This document shows, one piece after another, positions 25,405 through 31,879 of a stretch of DNA of 51,480 nt. The position numbers and the translations under genes were made by a program. Source of the stretch: an uncultured Pigmentiphaga sp. (lineage in GTDB: Bacteria > Pseudomonadota > Gammaproteobacteria > Burkholderiales > Burkholderiaceae_B). The first letter of the stretch is position 1, and each line of letters starts with the position of its first letter. The notes below the pieces were generated by a model that worked only from the letters and a program-made list of their open reading frames with translations, did not search any database and was not told the DNA's origin. Location of the stretch: the NCBI GenBank assembly GCA_937891425.1, contig CALAGD010000025.1, forward strand, positions 1 through 51,480. The letters are read 5' to 3'.

Positions 25405-26199
25405 TTACACCGCGCGCACGCCGACGCCACCATCGCTCATGAAGACCTGGCCCGTAACGGCGCGCGAGTTGGCTTTGCTGGCCAGCAGCAGGTACAGCCC
25501 CGTGTGGTCCTCGGGTACCTGTGCGAATCCGAGAGGCACATGGCGGGCGATGCGCTCGGCCAGGTCACCCGTGTCGTCGATGGTGCGTGCGGCATGGCCT
25601 AGCGCGCTGGTGCCCGACAGTGCCGTCACGGTGCCCCCCGGGCCTACCGCGTTCACGCGGATGTGCGGTGCCCACTCCAGTGCCAGCTGGCGTACCAGTC
25701 CCACCACGGCATGCTTGGCCATGGTGTAGAGCACTCCGCCTCCTCCCGAGTGGAAGCTGGCAACCGAAGCGGTGAAAATGATGCTCCCTTCGGTTTTCAG
25801 CAGTGCTTCGCGCGCAGCCAGTGCGGTGTAGAGATACCCGCGCAGGTTGATCGCAAAGAGCTCGTCCATGGTGGACTGCAGCAGCTCCGGCGTGTAGCCG
25901 TGCAAGGGGCGCCGAAAGTCGAACACACCGGCGTTGCCCACGGCCACGTCCAGCTTGCCCCAGGTGCTCAGCGCCTCGTGCACCGCGCGTTCGTGCACCT
26001 CGAACTCGCGTACGTCGCCCTGTACGTAGCGCACGCGTCCGGGGTGGGCGGATGCAAGTACCTCGACATCACCCGGGGCGCGGTCTACGATGACCACGCC
26101 CGCTGCACCTTCGTCAAGGTAGCGCCGGGCCACGGCCAGGCCAATGCCTCGCGATCCGCCGGTAACCAGCGCAACGCCTGACTCGAACCAGTTGCTCAT
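25405..26199 (-). CDS. SDR, cis-dihydrodiol dehydrogenase-like
   Basis: 264-aa short-chain dehydrogenase with TGGSRGIG (about 14-21), NAGVFDF, catalytic Ser in FTASVAS and YTMAK. The GVLYTMAKHAVVGLVRQLALEWAPHIRVNAVGPGGT run is like BphB/HcaB dehydrogenases that aromatise dioxygenase products to catechols. It overlaps the Rieske beta-subunit gene by 4 bases, the expected place for such an enzyme. Position and motifs agree, but the substrate is unknown. Confidence 0.85.
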   Translation of the reverse strand: MSNWFESGVALVTGGSRGIGLAVARRYLDEGAAGVVIVDRAPGDVEVLASAHPGRVRYVQGDVREFEVHERAVHEALSTWGKLDVAVGNAGVFDFRRPLHGYTPELLQSTMDELFAINLRGYLYTALAAREALLKTEGSIIFTASVASFHSGGGGVLYTMAKHAVVGLVRQLALEWAPHIRVNAVGPGGTVTALSGTSALGHAARTIDDTGDLAERIARHVPLGFAQVPEDHTGLYLLLASKANSRAVTGQVFMSDGGVGVRAV

Positions 26200-26768
26200 A
26201 GAAATACGTTGAGGTTCTTGGACAGCAGCACGGATTGCGTGATGTAGATCTCCCGCCTCGCAAGCCGCAGACCATTCGGGGTTTCGCGCAGCAGGTCCAC
26301 ACGGCGCCCATGCAGTACCGATTCTTCGACTTCGTTCCTGCCGCGGCAGCAGGTGAATGTGGAGTACGCGCGGTACTCGTCAGGGTTGTCGGTCCTCTCC
26401 ACCTCAATGTTCGACACGTGATGGACCGTGCGGGTAGGGGGGTCCTCCGCCCACGCCGTCGGATGCAGGGCCCGGGTGATGCGACGACGCAGGGTGAACA
26501 GGTCGTCGTCGTAGTAGGCCATGCGATGGGGGTCGTAGCGGGGCTTGGGGTCCTTGCGGTACCGTGCCTGCACCAGTGGCATCCAGTAATGGATATCTTC
26601 GGTCAGCAGGCCAAGCCATTCTTCATACCGCTCCTCGTCCAGCAGGCGACATTCCAGATAGAGGAACTGCTGGACGCGGTAATAGGTTTCCAGCGTAACG
26701 GCAGGATCAACGGGAGGAGGCGGGGCGGGCCGGCGAATCACCGGCGTATCACCTAAGAACACAGGCAT
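26196..26768 (-). CDS. Ring-hydroxylating dioxygenase beta subunit
   Basis: 190-aa small subunit of a Rieske non-heme iron oxygenase (SnoaL-like fold). LEYRVQQFLYLECRLLDEERYEEWLGLLTEDIHYWMP-type start (split here as YYRVQQFLYLECRLLDEERY and EEWLGLLTEDIHYWMP) and the late VHHVSNIEVE, RREIYITQSVLLSKNLNVFL segments are characteristic. GGAG lies 7 bases before the ATG. It starts 15 bases after the alpha subunit gene. It has a structural role in the alpha3-beta3 hexamer and can influence substrate choice. Confidence 0.93.
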   Translation of the reverse strand: MPVFLGDTPVIRRPAPPPPVDPAVTLETYYRVQQFLYLECRLLDEERYEEWLGLLTEDIHYWMPLVQARYRKDPKPRYDPHRMAYYDDDLFTLRRRITRALHPTAWAEDPPTRTVHHVSNIEVERTDNPDEYRAYSTFTCCRGRNEVEESVLHGRRVDLLRETPNGLRLARREIYITQSVLLSKNLNVFL

Positions 26769-26783
26769 GAAGCATCTCCGGAA

Positions 26784-28094
26784 TCAGCGTTCGTCACACA
26801 TGAGCTTGAGCCACTGGCGGTAAAACGCGCGTTGGTTCGCGTCGTTGTACTTGCGCAGGTGAACCTCGCCCTTCAGTTCATCATGTTCAATCTGGCTGTT
26901 CATCCCCAGCCCGTAGTGCAGCTTCTGCCGGCGCGCCACCACGCCCGCGGCCGTGGCAGTGCAGTGCTCCCAGTTCTCGCCGTCGTCCATTTCAAACACG
27001 CCGGTTGGCGAGAACGTACGCATCACGCCCTTGCGATACAGCTCCTTGATGTGCTCGGGGCAGTTCTTGTTGACCAGCACCCAGGTATGCAGCTCGATCT
27101 TGTTCGGCCCACGCGGATGCCATACACGGAACGTGCTGTGCCCCGGCAGGAACGCAAAATGAGGGAACATGTTGGCCGAGCTGACCGACCCCACCATGCG
27201 CGAACGGATCTTGCCGAGCCGCTCCGCCACGACCTGCTCGCGGCTGCGCAGGTAATCGAGAATCTCCTGTTCGCCCAAGGTCATCGCGTTGCCGATCATG
27301 TCCAGACCGAACTGCCAGCCGTGGCCGTTCACCGACACTGCGAAACTGCGGTCCTGGTTGATCTTGCCCACGGGTTGCCCCAGCATGCCGACTGCGCCGG
27401 AGTTGTGCGTCCAGGCGGCGTGGTAGGAGTCACCCACGAAGTTCTCCGCAGGCAGTTTCCAGTTGCAGTTCATCTGCGACTTCACGCTGCCGTCGATGAA
27501 CTCCGTGCCGCCTTCATCATTGTCGAGCAGCACGTCGAGATACCAGCGGAAATCGCCCAGATACTCTTCCAGCGGAGGAGCTTCCTCGTCGAAAGTAGCG
27601 AAGATCAGGCCGTTGTACGTACCCACCCGTGCCTTGATCAGACCGAAGTCCTTCTTGTCGAAGCCGGGGCAGGTTTGCTCGTAAAGTTCTTCTGCGGGCA
27701 GACCCACCAGCGAACCGTCGGCGGCGAACGACCACCCATGGTAGTTGCAGTTGAAACGGCGGCGCGTGCCGGCTTCGGCGAACACGATGCGGTTGCCACG
27801 ATGAGGGCACGAGTTCAGCAGCACGTTGATCCGGTTCTGCAGGTCGCGTGCCACGATCACAGGGTCTTCGCCCATGTAGGTGGTAATGAAATCGTCCGGG
27901 TTGGGGATTTGCGACTCGTGTCCCACGAACAGCCAGCAGCGCGCGAAAATGCGCTCAAGCTCGAGCTGGTAGATTTCCTGGTCCCAGAAAATGCGGCGGT
28001 CTATGAAGCCTTTCTCGAGGTCGATCAGCGAGCGCAGGTCATCCTTGCTCCAGCCGACCCTTCGAGTGCTTGATCCGGTCGTCAAGGTTGGCAT
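26784..28094 (-). CDS. Ring-hydroxylating dioxygenase alpha subunit (Rieske)
   Basis: 436-aa catalytic subunit that adds both atoms of O2 to an aromatic ring. The [2Fe-2S] Rieske ligands are CPH (Cys96, His98) and CNYH (Cys116, His119). The mononuclear iron site includes the bridging Asp222 and His225, His230 in GDSYHAAWTH. ATG 28094 matches the family start (SKDDLRSLIDLEKGFIDRRIF); frames open further upstream add non-conserved residues. The Shine-Dalgarno is weak. No ferredoxin or reductase gene was found in the window, so electrons must come from a partner encoded elsewhere. Confidence 0.95.
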   Translation of the reverse strand: MPTLTTGSSTRRVGWSKDDLRSLIDLEKGFIDRRIFWDQEIYQLELERIFARCWLFVGHESQIPNPDDFITTYMGEDPVIVARDLQNRINVLLNSCPHRGNRIVFAEAGTRRRFNCNYHGWSFAADGSLVGLPAEELYEQTCPGFDKKDFGLIKARVGTYNGLIFATFDEEAPPLEEYLGDFRWYLDVLLDNDEGGTEFIDGSVKSQMNCNWKLPAENFVGDSYHAAWTHNSGAVGMLGQPVGKINQDRSFAVSVNGHGWQFGLDMIGNAMTLGEQEILDYLRSREQVVAERLGKIRSRMVGSVSSANMFPHFAFLPGHSTFRVWHPRGPNKIELHTWVLVNKNCPEHIKELYRKGVMRTFSPTGVFEMDDGENWEHCTATAAGVVARRQKLHYGLGMNSQIEHDELKGEVHLRKYNDANQRAFYRQWLKLMCDER

Positions 28095-28172
28095 ATATTC
28101 ACAAGTCCATGAGATAACAATAGCGACGCGGCTCAGCGAGCCCAGCGTAATTTCCCGGCGCGGTGCTATCAG

Positions 28173-28188
28173 AACGTGTGCAGACGTT
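28173..28188 (-). promoter_or_regulatory. Inverted repeat in the 130-base gap before the Rieske alpha gene
   Basis: AACGT (28173-28177) and ACGTT (28184-28188) flank 6 bases. It lies in the gap between the LigB-like gene and the Rieske alpha gene, the only sizeable gap among the catabolic genes of this operon, and could mark an internal regulatory site or just be chance. No convincing promoter hexamers were seen. Confidence 0.25.
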
Positions 28189-28224
28189 GTGGCAGCCCGT
28201 GCCGGTTCTTGATTTGCCCTTCGT

Positions 28225-29052
28225 CTACTCCACCAGCTCGGCAAAGCCCAATCCGCTCACCCATTCAGGGCCTGCCTCATAGGCAATCACTGAACCCCGG
28301 CTGGCATTGACGGCGCCCATGGCACAAATGAAATTGCGAATCTCCAGTGCCCCGTTGCCGGCAGTGCGCAGAATTTCCTGGTCGTCCAGTCCTATCAGCG
28401 TCTGGTGGTCGCCGCGCTCCACGCAGTCGAGCACCATGCGGTCGAATTCCGAATTGACCTTGCCCATTTCAGGCAGGCCCACCCAGTGGCTGATGCCGCC
28501 CGAGCCGAGTACGACCACGCGCTCGTCCTCTGGCCAGGCTTCAACGGCGCGGCGGATTGCCTGCCCCACTTCGTAGGCCCGCTGCTTGGCGATCAGCGGT
28601 TCCACACCGCTGGCGAGATAAACCGGAACCACCGCTTTCATCGAAGGGTTGGGCAGGGCGCACAGCCGGGCCGGAACCCCGATGGAATGATCGACGAAGA
28701 GCGATTTGGCGACGGCCCAGTCGAAGCCGTTGGCGCGTCCGTGCCCGGCGATGTGTTCGGCCAGCTCCGGAAAGGAGGGAATCGGGCCGCGTTCGATGCC
28801 GGGGAAGTTCTCATACGGGCCGGCGACATCGCCGATGCCGATCAGGTAGCTGGGCAGGCAACCCGGGCCGAACAGCACGTAGTGATCTGCTCCCACGATG
28901 ATGGCAATGGTCGCTTCCAGTTCGCCAATGCGCTGGCGGATCTGGTCGAACGCCTGAATGACACGATGCTGCCCTTCCGTCCAGGTGTCTTTAGGTTTGT
29001 AGAAAATGCCGGGCTCATGCGGCATCACGAAGCCGCCAACAATCTTCGCCAT
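28225..29052 (-). CDS. LigB-type extradiol dioxygenase catalytic subunit
   Basis: 275-aa class III extradiol dioxygenase (protocatechuate 4,5-dioxygenase beta-subunit family) that opens a catechol ring next to the hydroxyl pair. Family features include the N-terminal GGFVMPHEPG with a candidate iron-ligand His, IIVGADHYVLFGPGCLPSYLIG, the FVDHSIGVP motif with conserved Asp-His, VPVYLASG and VVLGSGGISHWVG. It starts 3 bases after the LigA-like gene, as in known ligAB pairs. The catechol-type substrate is presumably produced by the Rieske dioxygenase and SDR of the same operon. Confidence 0.9.
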   Translation of the reverse strand: MAKIVGGFVMPHEPGIFYKPKDTWTEGQHRVIQAFDQIRQRIGELEATIAIIVGADHYVLFGPGCLPSYLIGIGDVAGPYENFPGIERGPIPSFPELAEHIAGHGRANGFDWAVAKSLFVDHSIGVPARLCALPNPSMKAVVPVYLASGVEPLIAKQRAYEVGQAIRRAVEAWPEDERVVVLGSGGISHWVGLPEMGKVNSEFDRMVLDCVERGDHQTLIGLDDQEILRTAGNGALEIRNFICAMGAVNASRGSVIAYEAGPEWVSGLGFAELVE

Positions 29053-29055
29053 GAT

Positions 29056-29328
29056 TCAGTTCTCCGATGTGCGTCCAGCCCGCAGCCGCTCGAGATAGGC
29101 GGCACGTGAGCGGCCCGGCTCGTTCATCATCCAGAAGCCGAGCGTCAGCATGGGGTTGACGCCCACTTCCTGCAAAGCGGCTACGTCAAAGTCCTGGATC
29201 ATGGCGCGCTCGCGATCATCGAGGCGATAGCGGCGCAGGAATCCGGCGGCGTCCTGGGCAAATGCGGCACGCGCTTCTCTCTTGACGCTGAGGTCATGCA
29301 ACGCGGTCTCGAGCGCGTAGATGGTCAT
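29056..29328 (-). CDS. LigA-type extradiol dioxygenase small subunit
   Basis: 90-aa LigA domain protein, partner of the LigB-like subunit. It shows RAAFAQDAAGFLRRYRLDDRERAMIQDFDVAALQEVGVNPMLTLG, as helices typical of the protocatechuate 4,5-dioxygenase alpha subunit (continuous text split here at family landmarks FLRRYRL, RAMIQDFD and GVNPMLT). ATG 29328 is chosen because GGAG lies 7 bases upstream; a GTG at 29334 adds two residues. First gene of the leftward operon, directly behind a good promoter covered by two dyads. Confidence 0.88.
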   Translation of the reverse strand: MTIYALETALHDLSVKREARAAFAQDAAGFLRRYRLDDRERAMIQDFDVAALQEVGVNPMLTLGFWMMNEPGRSRAAYLERLRAGRTSEN

Positions 29329-29337
29329 GTCCACTCT

Positions 29338-29355
29338 CCATACCGATGGGTATTG
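29338..29355 (-). promoter_or_regulatory. Operator dyad A near the ligA-like transcription start
   Basis: CCATACC-gatg-GGTATTG: two 7-base halves around 4 bases, with the same layout as the perfect dyad at 30523-30540. It lies between the -10 box and the ribosome site on the minus strand, across the expected transcription start. Its centre is 19 bases from dyad B. Confidence 0.6.
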
Positions 29356-29356
29356 A

Positions 29357-29374
29357 ACATACTATAAGGTATGT
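29357..29374 (-). promoter_or_regulatory. Operator dyad B over the ligA-like -10 box
   Basis: ACATACT-ataa-GGTATGT, the same 7-4-7 layout as dyads A and C. It contains the whole -10 hexamer (29361-29366), so a bound repressor would block RNA polymerase. The likely binder is the TetR protein encoded 362 bases away. Confidence 0.6.
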
Positions 29375-29390
29375 GTAATGCCAGCGTCAA
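29361..29390 (-). promoter_or_regulatory. Sigma-70-like promoter of the LigAB/Rieske operon
   Basis: On the minus strand TTGACG (plus-strand 29385-29390) is followed after 18 bases by TATAGT (29361-29366); counted as TTATAG the spacing is 17. Both hexamers match 5 of 6 consensus bases. The start codon is 33 bases downstream of the -10. This is the best promoter in the window. Confidence 0.7.
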
Positions 29391-29735
29391 CAGATCATTT
29401 TTCGCCGGGGCATGGCCGGCGGAAAAAGGAACATTTGTTCGTGGCGTCGACCCCTTGCCAGGAGGCAGCTCTGGTGCGGTCTCACTGGTGGGCCGGGACG
29501 CGCACCCTGCTGCAACGGTCGCGCGGTTGCTCCACGTTGGGCAGCGCTGGTGCAGGCTTCGGGCGCGAACGGGCAGCATTGCTCGCCGCACAAATGGCGT
29601 GCGGGAAGGCCAAGGGAAGCACGCAGAGGGGAGGGAAGGCAGAGTGCGAGACCGCGCGCTCGCCGGCTCGCGGCGCGACTGATCTGGAGCTGTTTATGGG
29701 TTTACGGGTGGGCCGGGCGCCGCGTGCGGAGCGGC
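29391..29735 (-). other. Non-coding stretch between tetR and the LigAB promoter
   Basis: About 345 bases without a supportable gene. Overlapping open frames occur on both strands but lack ribosome sites and family features. A near-perfect stem with T5 and A5 ends (29398-29427, centred on GCCGG/CCGGC) may terminate the leftward tetR transcript before the dioxygenase promoter. Confidence 0.5.
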
Positions 29736-30431
29736 TCAGGAGGCTTTTGCGGACACCCCGGCCGTTTTCTGTCTCCTGGCGGGGCGCTCTTGATCGTTGT
29801 CGGTTACGGCATCGTTCGCCGTGGCGGGTGAGGTCTTGCGGAAGAAGATTTCGTCGAGAGCACGCTGACGCAGGCGCAGACGTTCGTCGTCGGAATACGA
29901 GAACATCAGACGCAGCCCGGTAGAGAAGCTGTAGTGCAGGCAGGCGAGCAGTTCGGCGTCCTGGCCGGGCAGGGCTTCCGAGAACAGACGGCGAAGATAG
30001 TCGAGGCGCTCTTCGTCGACGGCCGCCACAGCAGCCCGCACCTTGCGGTCGGTGCGCGCCCAGGTGCGCATGGCAAGCTCAAGCGCGCCACCATAGTCGG
30101 TAACCGACGAACTGACGCCAATGCGGGCGAGGCGCCGGATCTTCTCTTCGGCCGACGACCCGCTGTGTTCCAGCACATCGATGATGCGCCGCGTTGCGTT
30201 CAGGGCCCAGTCATCGAGTATGGCCTGCAGGAACTCGTCGCGCGAGCCGAAGTGCCAGTAGAAACTGCCCTTGGTGACACCCAGTTTGTCGGAAACGGCG
30301 GCGATCGACACGGCATCGGGACCGTGCGCTGCCAACTGCGCCAGACCGGCCTTGATCCAGTCTGTCCTTTGCAACAACTTGCGGCCAGACGCGTTGACTG
30401 ATCGTACCCGCGCAGCTTTCTTGGTTGCCAT
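29736..30431 (-). CDS. TetR-family repressor
   Basis: 231-aa TetR/AcrR-type regulator. A basic N-terminal arm precedes the helix-turn-helix (about residues 26-70: WIKAGLAQLAAHGPDAVSIA, then KLGVTKGSFYWHFGSRDEFL). The rest is an alpha-helical ligand domain with a polar C-terminal tail. It is divergent from the nitronate-monooxygenase-like gene and upstream of the LigAB/Rieske operon; matching dyads occur in both control regions, so it probably represses itself, the flavoprotein and the operon until an aromatic compound or its CoA ester binds. Confidence 0.92.
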   Translation of the reverse strand: MATKKAARVRSVNASGRKLLQRTDWIKAGLAQLAAHGPDAVSIAAVSDKLGVTKGSFYWHFGSRDEFLQAILDDWALNATRRIIDVLEHSGSSAEEKIRRLARIGVSSSVTDYGGALELAMRTWARTDRKVRAAVAAVDEERLDYLRRLFSEALPGQDAELLACLHYSFSTGLRLMFSYSDDERLRLRQRALDEIFFRKTSPATANDAVTDNDQERPARRQKTAGVSAKAS

Positions 30432-30522
30432 CGCGTACCTGTCTTGAAGAACTCTCGGTCTGTAAGGGATTGTAGCAGGCGACAGAACAATCTGGCCGTT
30501 TTGCGTTAAGATTAAGCGTCAA

Positions 30523-30540
30523 CCATACCATATGGTATGG
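30523..30540 (+). promoter_or_regulatory. Operator dyad C between tetR and the flavoprotein gene
   Basis: CCATACC-atat-GGTATGG is a perfect palindrome, and one more base on each side (30522, 30541) also pairs, for 20 bases. A further GGTATGT half overlaps at 30539-30545. It lies between the divergent start codons at 30431 and 30622, the standard place for a TetR operator. Confidence 0.75.
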
Positions 30541-30621
30541 TATGTTGCAGCAAAAAATGAAGAGAAATCGGTCCTGTGCGGACAGGAGCCGACACATGCC
30601 CATTCAAGGACCATCACCATC

Positions 30622-31632
30622 ATGATCTTGCGTCGTTCGGAGTATCTTTCGCGCCTGCCCTGGTTTGCCGGCCTGCGTCTGCCCATGTTCGGCTCGCCCA
30701 TGTTCATCGTGTCATCCAAGGAGCTGGTGGCCGAGCAGTGCAAGGCCGGTATTGTCGGTACCTTGCCCGCGCTGAACGCGCGGCCTGCCGAGGAGCTCGA
30801 CGTTTGGCTCAGCCATATCGATGCCGAACGCGAACGCTGGGACGCCAATCCCGACAAACCCTGGCCCGCCGCGCCCTACGCGGTCAACCTCATGACGCAC
30901 CCCAGCAACGTGCGTTTCGAGGCCGACCTGAAAACCATCGTGAAACATCGCGTGCCGCTGGTGATCAGCAGCCTCAGCCACCCCGCGCGTGTCGTGGAGG
31001 CCGTACACGCCTACGGGGGCGTGGTATTTCACGATGTCAGCAACATGCGCTTCGCACACAAGGCGCTGGAAGCAGGTGTAGATGGCCTGGTGCTGGTGTG
31101 CGCCGGAGCAGGGGGGCACACGGGGCAGCTGAACCCCATGGCTTTCGTTGCGGAAGTACGTGCCATATTTGATGGTCCAATTGCGGTGGCAGGCGGCATT
31201 ACCAATGGCCGCCAGCTGCTCGCCGTCCAGGCCATGGGTGCCGATATTGCCTACGTGGGCACGCGCTTCATCCCCAGTGCCGAGGCCAATGCTCCCGATG
31301 CCTACAAGCACATGGTGCTGGCTTCGGGTATCGACGACATCACCTGCACCAATGCAGTCACGGGGCTGTACGCCAACTATCTTACGAAGAGTTTCGAAGC
31401 CCTGGGAATTGACCCCTCCACGCTGGCCGTACGCAGCAAGTCGTCATTCAACCTGGGCGGCGGTGACACCACCCAGGTGAAAGCCTGGAAAGACGTCTGG
31501 AGTGCCGGCCACGGCGTGGGCGCCAGCACGCAGATCGAGACCGCCCGGGCAATCGTCGACCGCTTCGCGCACGAGTATGAAGAGGCACGCCTGCAGTTCA
31601 TGGAATTCCTGCAGCCTGCGGCCCTGGTGTGA
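30622..31632 (+). CDS. Nitronate monooxygenase-like FMN flavoprotein
   Basis: 336-aa TIM-barrel protein of the nitronate monooxygenase (2-nitropropane dioxygenase) family. It shows the opening LRLPMFGSPMFIVSSKELV, ALNARP, VCAGAGGHTGQLNP (the AGGH phosphate/FMN region), IAVAGGITNGRQLLAVQAMGAD and YVGTRFI, the standard FMN-binding succession. ATG 30622 fits the family start; frames open to 30532 would run through the operator. The gene is divergent from tetR and shares its operator. Proteins of this family also include enoyl-reductase-like members, so activity on nitronates is not certain. Confidence 0.88.
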   Translation: MILRRSEYLSRLPWFAGLRLPMFGSPMFIVSSKELVAEQCKAGIVGTLPALNARPAEELDVWLSHIDAERERWDANPDKPWPAAPYAVNLMTHPSNVRFEADLKTIVKHRVPLVISSLSHPARVVEAVHAYGGVVFHDVSNMRFAHKALEAGVDGLVLVCAGAGGHTGQLNPMAFVAEVRAIFDGPIAVAGGITNGRQLLAVQAMGADIAYVGTRFIPSAEANAPDAYKHMVLASGIDDITCTNAVTGLYANYLTKSFEALGIDPSTLAVRSKSSFNLGGGDTTQVKAWKDVWSAGHGVGASTQIETARAIVDRFAHEYEEARLQFMEFLQPAALV

Positions 31633-31739
31633 ACGCGGCGTTGACCGGTGTGGCGAAGCGCGTGCGTCGGGGGTAGTGCAAGAGTGCGGCCCACGCCAGC
31701 CCGGTATTGCAGGCGGCTGCTGCCAGGGGCAGAGGCATG

Positions 31740-31748
31740 TGTGATAAT
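31740..31748 (+). promoter_or_regulatory. Candidate extended -10 promoter for ilvD
   Basis: TGTGATAAT pairs a TGn extension with GATAAT (5 of 6), 131 bases before the ilvD start. No clear -35. The leader that follows has a short GC hairpin around 31759-31775 and the palindrome at 31859. Confidence 0.4.
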
Positions 31749-31858
31749 TAGCCATTCGCCCTCGGCAGGGGCGAGGCCGCATGCCGCCTGCACCAGAATC
31801 CATTCCGCTGCGCGGTGTGCATCCGACTACGGTCCTCCATCGGGGGCGCCGTCAACCA

Positions 31859-31870
31859 GTAACCGGTTAC
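31859..31870 (+). promoter_or_regulatory. Perfect 12-base palindrome before the ilvD start codon
   Basis: GTAACCGGTTAC ends 9 bases before ATG 31880, exactly where the ribosome site is expected; none is visible. It could be an operator or an RNA hairpin affecting initiation. Confidence 0.4.
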
Positions 31871-31879
31871 AGAATTACG

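Noticed and set aside
29398..29427. Stem-loop with T5/A5 ends read as a standard Rho-independent terminator
   Set aside because: The T and A runs pair with each other as part of the stem and no unpaired T-run follows on either strand; kept only as a possible structure.
29371..29923. Overlapping open frames on both strands in the tetR-ligA gap and into tetR
   Set aside because: No ribosome sites, no recognisable family features, arginine/serine-rich shadow composition typical of GC-rich DNA, and they overlap the promoter/dyads or the tetR gene.
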